Shown: positions 27,312 through 30,252 of the stretch, piece by piece
Numbering within the stretch: the stretch's first letter is position 1
How the letters are laid out: every line of letters begins with the position of its first letter
Source: an uncultured Ruminiclostridium sp.
GTDB taxonomy: Bacteria; Bacillota; Clostridia; Oscillospirales; Ruminococcaceae
Length of the DNA: 30,252 nt
Direction of reading: 5' to 3'
Assembly: GCA_934462775.1 (NCBI GenBank)
Contig: CAKSIR010000010.1
Span: 1 to 30,252, forward strand
Program-made: the position numbers and the translations under genes
The notes under the pieces: model-generated
The model's database searches: none
What the model saw: only the letters and a program-made list of their open reading frames with translations
What the model was told of the DNA's origin: nothing

Positions 27312-30137
27312 ATGCAGAACAACAAAATTATTATAAAGGGCGCAAGGGAGCACAACCTGAAGAATGTTGATGTGGAAATTCCCCGTGACAAGCTTGTCGT
27401 TATGACAGGTCTTTCAGGCTCCGGAAAATCATCTCTTGCCTTTGATACGATTTATGCAGACGGTCAGCGCAGGTATATGGAAAGCCTTTCCTCTTATGCG
27501 AGAATGTTCCTCGGTCAGATGGAAAAGCCAAACGTAGACAGCATTGAGGGTCTTTCTCCCGCAATTTCCATCGACCAGAAAACGACCAGCAAAAACCCTC
27601 GTTCGACAGTTGGAACGGTAACTGAAATTTACGACTACCTTCGTTTGCTTTATGCAAGAATCGGTATTCCGCACTGTCCTGTCTGCGGCAGGGAAATCAG
27701 GCAGCAGACGGTTGACCAGATTGTGGACAAGGTAATGGAGCTTGAAACAGGCACTAAAATTCAAATTCTTGCCCCGATTGTAAGAGGAAAAAAAGGCGAG
27801 TACGCCAAAGAGCTTGATTCTATCCGAAAGTCGGGATATGTGCGCGTTAGAATTGACGATATAACCTATGATTTGTCGGAAGAAATAAAGCTAGAAAAGA
27901 ACAAAAAGCACAATATCGAGGTAATTGTGGACCGACTTGTCATTAAGGACGAGATAAAGTCACGACTTTCCGAGTCAATCGAAACCGCAGGAGGACTGAC
28001 TGACGGGCTTATTTATGTTGATGTAATCGGCGGCGAGGAGCTGCACTTTTCGCAGAATTATGCCTGCCCCGAACACGGAGTAAGTATCGAGGAGCTTAAT
28101 CCGCGAATGTTTTCGTTCAATAATCCGTTTGGCGCCTGCCCGAAATGCACGGGTCTTGGCACATTCATGCACGTTGATCCGGATTTGATAATTCCAAACA
28201 AGGATTTAAGCATTAAAGAGGGCGCAATAAAGGCAAGCGGCTGGACCTACGCAAAAGGCTCAATGGCTGATATGTATTTTTCGGGGCTTGCAAAGCACTA
28301 CGGCTTTTCGCTGGATACGCCTGTGAAGGATCTGTCTGAAACGGCGATAAATGTGCTGCTTTACGGTACTAACGGCGAGAAAATCCCCCTTTCAAGAGCC
28401 TTTAACGGCGGTACAAGCAGCTATAAAACCGATTTCGAGGGCATAGTAAATAACCTTGAACGGCGTTACCGTGAAACCAACTCGAACTATTCCCGCGATG
28501 AGATTCAGGAGTATATGTCTGACGTTGAGTGTCCTGTCTGCCACGGCGAGCGACTGACCAAAGAGGCTCTCAGCGTAACAATCGGCGGCAAGAACATCAA
28601 TGAGTTCTGCAAAATGAGCATTACAAAGGCGCTTGAGTTTGTAAACAGCCTTGAATTTACTGAGCGTGAAAAGCTTATCGGCAAGCAGATAATCAAGGAA
28701 ATCAAGGAGCGGCTCGGATTTCTCCGCAGCGTTGGACTTGAATATCTAACGCTGTCACGTTCGGCAGGGACTCTTTCGGGCGGTGAAAGCCAGCGAATAC
28801 GCCTCGCAACACAGATAGGCAGCTCGCTTATGGGAGTGCTGTACATTCTTGACGAGCCAAGCATCGGACTGCATCAGCGCGACAACGACAAGCTTATAAA
28901 CACGCTGAAAAGACTGCGCGATCTCGGAAATACTCTTATTGTCGTTGAGCATGACGAGGACACGATGAATGCTGCCGACTTCATCGTAGATGTTGGTCCC
29001 GGTGCAGGCGTTCACGGCGGCGAGATTATCGTTGCGGGAACTCCGGACGAGGTAAAGGCCTGCGAGCGCTCAATAACGGGGCAGTATCTCAGCGGGAAAA
29101 AGAAAATCCCTGTTCCTGCTGCGCGCAGACCGGTAACCGATAAATTCCTGATTGTAAAGGGCGCGCGGGAGAACAACCTGAAAAACGTGAACGTGAAAAT
29201 TCCGCTTGGTGTGTTCACTTGCGTAACAGGCGTTTCAGGCAGCGGAAAAAGCTCCCTTGTAAACGAAATTGTTTACAAGCACCTTGTTGCTAAGCTGAAC
29301 AGGGCAAAGGTTAGAGCAGGCAAATTCGACGGTATGGACGGCGTTGAACAGCTTGACAAGGTTATCGACATTGACCAGTCGCCAATCGGCAGAACGCCGC
29401 GCTCCAATCCTGCCACCTACACGGGCGTTTTCAACGATATACGCGATCTTTTTGCGTCAACCACTGACGCCAAAATGAAAGGCTACACCAGCGCCAGATT
29501 TTCATTCAACGTTAAAGGTGGCCGCTGCGAAGCCTGCGAGGGCGATGGAATAAACAAGATTGAAATGCACTTCCTGCCCGATGTGTATGTTCCCTGCGAG
29601 GTCTGCAAGGGACAGAGATACAATAGGGAAACCCTTGAAATCAAGTACAAGGGCAAGAGCATTTACGAAGTGCTTGAAATGACAGTAGAGGAGGGCATGA
29701 ATTTCTTTGAGAATGTGCCCAAAATTGCACGCAAGCTCAGAACGCTTTACGATGTTGGACTTGGCTACATCAAGATAGGTCAGCCTGCAACCACCCTTTC
29801 GGGCGGCGAAGCACAGCGTGTAAAGCTCGCAACCGAGCTTGCAAAGCGCGCAACAGGCAGGACCATCTACATTCTTGACGAGCCGACAACAGGACTGCAT
29901 ACTGCCGATGTTCATCAGCTTATCGAGGTGCTGCAAAAGCTGGTCGAGGGCGGAAACACGGTGCTTGTGATTGAACACAACCTTGATGTTATCAAGACCG
30001 CCGACTATATCATTGACTTAGGTCCTGAGGGCGGCGACAAGGGCGGCACGGTAATTGCCGAGGGAACGCCTGAGCAGATTGCCGGCTGCAAAGCGTCATA
30101 TACCGGACAGTATCTTAAGAAAATACTGGCAAAATAA
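27312..30137 (+). CDS. uvrA: Excinuclease ABC subunit A
   Basis: UvrA is the ABC-type ATPase dimer that first recognises bulky DNA lesions and loads UvrB. The 941-residue product has two ATPase modules: Walker A GLSGSGKS (33-40) with signature LSGGESQRI, then a second Walker [10 protein letters not shown] with LSGGEAQRV. It has zinc-binding Cys pairs in the insertion domains ([23 protein letters not shown]) and the CEACEGDG...CEVCKGQRY finger. The length is normal. The Shine-Dalgarno before the ATG is weak (only GAG in the overlap with the uvrB stop region), so translation may depend on coupling to uvrB. A hairpin follows the gene. Confidence 0.98.
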   Translation: MQNNKIIIKGAREHNLKNVDVEIPRDKLVVMTGLSGSGKSSLAFDTIYADGQRRYMESLSSYARMFLGQMEKPNVDSIEGLSPAISIDQKTTSKNPRSTVGTVTEIYDYLRLLYARIGIPHCPVCGREIRQQTVDQIVDKVMELETGTKIQILAPIVRGKKGEYAKELDSIRKSGYVRVRIDDITYDLSEEIKLEKNKKHNIEVIVDRLVIKDEIKSRLSESIETAGGLTDGLIYVDVIGGEELHFSQNYACPEHGVSIEELNPRMFSFNNPFGACPKCTGLGTFMHVDPDLIIPNKDLSIKEGAIKASGWTYAKGSMADMYFSGLAKHYGFSLDTPVKDLSETAINVLLYGTNGEKIPLSRAFNGGTSSYKTDFEGIVNNLERRYRETNSNYSRDEIQEYMSDVECPVCHGERLTKEALSVTIGGKNINEFCKMSITKALEFVNSLEFTEREKLIGKQIIKEIKERLGFLRSVGLEYLTLSRSAGTLSGGESQRIRLATQIGSSLMGVLYILDEPSIGLHQRDNDKLINTLKRLRDLGNTLIVVEHDEDTMNAADFIVDVGPGAGVHGGEIIVAGTPDEVKACERSITGQYLSGKKKIPVPAARRPVTDKFLIVKGARENNLKNVNVKIPLGVFTCVTGVSGSGKSSLVNEIVYKHLVAKLNRAKVRAGKFDGMDGVEQLDKVIDIDQSPIGRTPRSNPATYTGVFNDIRDLFASTTDAKMKGYTSARFSFNVKGGRCEACEGDGINKIEMHFLPDVYVPCEVCKGQRYNRETLEIKYKGKSIYEVLEMTVEEGMNFFENVPKIARKLRTLYDVGLGYIKIGQPATTLSGGEAQRVKLATELAKRATGRTIYILDEPTTGLHTADVHQLIEVLQKLVEGGNTVLVIEHNLDVIKTADYIIDLGPEGGDKGGTVIAEGTPEQIAGCKASYTGQYLKKILAK

Positions 30138-30143
30138 AATTAA

Positions 30144-30175
30144 AAGCCATCTTTCGTAAAAAAGAAAGATGGCTT
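30144..30175 (+). terminator. Hairpin after uvrA
   Basis: AAGCCATCTTTC (30144-30155) pairs perfectly with GAAAGATGGCTT (30164-30175) around an eight-base loop. There is no T-tract. The next bases are CAGCTTGTCGAAAAA, as in the left-edge repeat. It is either a U-tract-poor terminator or part of that repeat. Confidence 0.6.
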
Positions 30176-30252
30176 CAGCTTGTCGAAAAACGTGCCACCG
30201 GCACCTTTTTCGAGGATTATGTTGAGAAAATTTTTCACTTGTGGGGCGCTTT
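30176..30252. repeat. Inverted-repeat element at right edge, cut by the window end
   Basis: CAGCTTGTCGAAAAA (30176-30190) matches the left-edge 15-mer at 13 of 15 positions. TCGAAAAA (30183-30190) pairs with TTTTTCGA (30206-30213), and GTGCC (30192-30196) with GGCAC (30200-30204), forming one long stem with a C/C mismatch. The window ends in GGGGCGCTTT, which may be the first arm and loop of another hairpin like the one at 1-19. No coding region is apparent here. Confidence 0.55.

Noticed and set aside
1..30252. Mobile elements, prophage, CRISPR array, toxin-antitoxin or defence islands
   Set aside because: No transposase, integrase, Cas-like gene or regularly spaced repeat was seen. All long reading frames are accounted for by housekeeping or small unknown genes.

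Overview
The window looks like core chromosome of a low-to-moderate-GC Firmicute of class Clostridia, most likely a Ruminococcus-like member of the Oscillospiraceae. This rests on the Firmicute-type RpoB, RpoC, S12, EF-G and EF-Tu sequences, strong AGGAGG ribosome binding sites, frequent TTG/GTG starts and consensus TTGACA-17-TATAAT promoters. I see no phage, insertion sequence, CRISPR array or rRNA. The placement is inference from sequence character, not from a search.

Layout. Positions 1-101 hold stacked inverted repeats. 106-2759 (minus) is a two-gene cell-wall operon: a PP-loop-like protein that I identify as the glutamate epimerase MurL, then a MurD-type ligase that is probably the L-Glu-specific MurD2. 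Divergent to it is a MalY/PatB-type C-S lyase (2979-4145). A tRNA-Thr(GGT) follows on the minus strand, back to back with the rpoB promoter. 4532-16545 is the transcription/translation block: rpoB, rpoC, rpsL, rpsG, fusA, tuf, with separate promoters before rpoB, rpsL and tuf. Convergent to tuf on the minus strand are lepA, hemW, a small P-loop kinase-like gene, and further upstream a LUD-domain gene. From 20906 to 30137 (plus) run manA, a ROK sugar kinase, ilvD, radC, uvrB and uvrA. The window ends in a hairpin and inverted repeats that resemble those at the left edge.

How the genes work together. rpoBC with rpsL-rpsG-fusA-tuf make RNA polymerase and the core elongation machinery, with lepA as a third translational GTPase nearby. 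manA and the ROK kinase feed hexoses into glycolysis, ilvD makes branched-chain keto acids, and radC-uvrB-uvrA is a DNA-repair cluster. murL-murD2 would make the D-Glu of peptidoglycan by adding L-Glu and then epimerising it on the nucleotide precursor, instead of using free D-Glu from glutamate racemase. That route was described in Xanthomonas and is the most notable biology here.

Less certain but worth a look: a modular repeat that ends the operons at both edges of the window, a promoter embedded in the rpoC terminator, a series of potential hairpins between rpsL and rpsG, and a strongly acidic C-terminal tail on RpoB.
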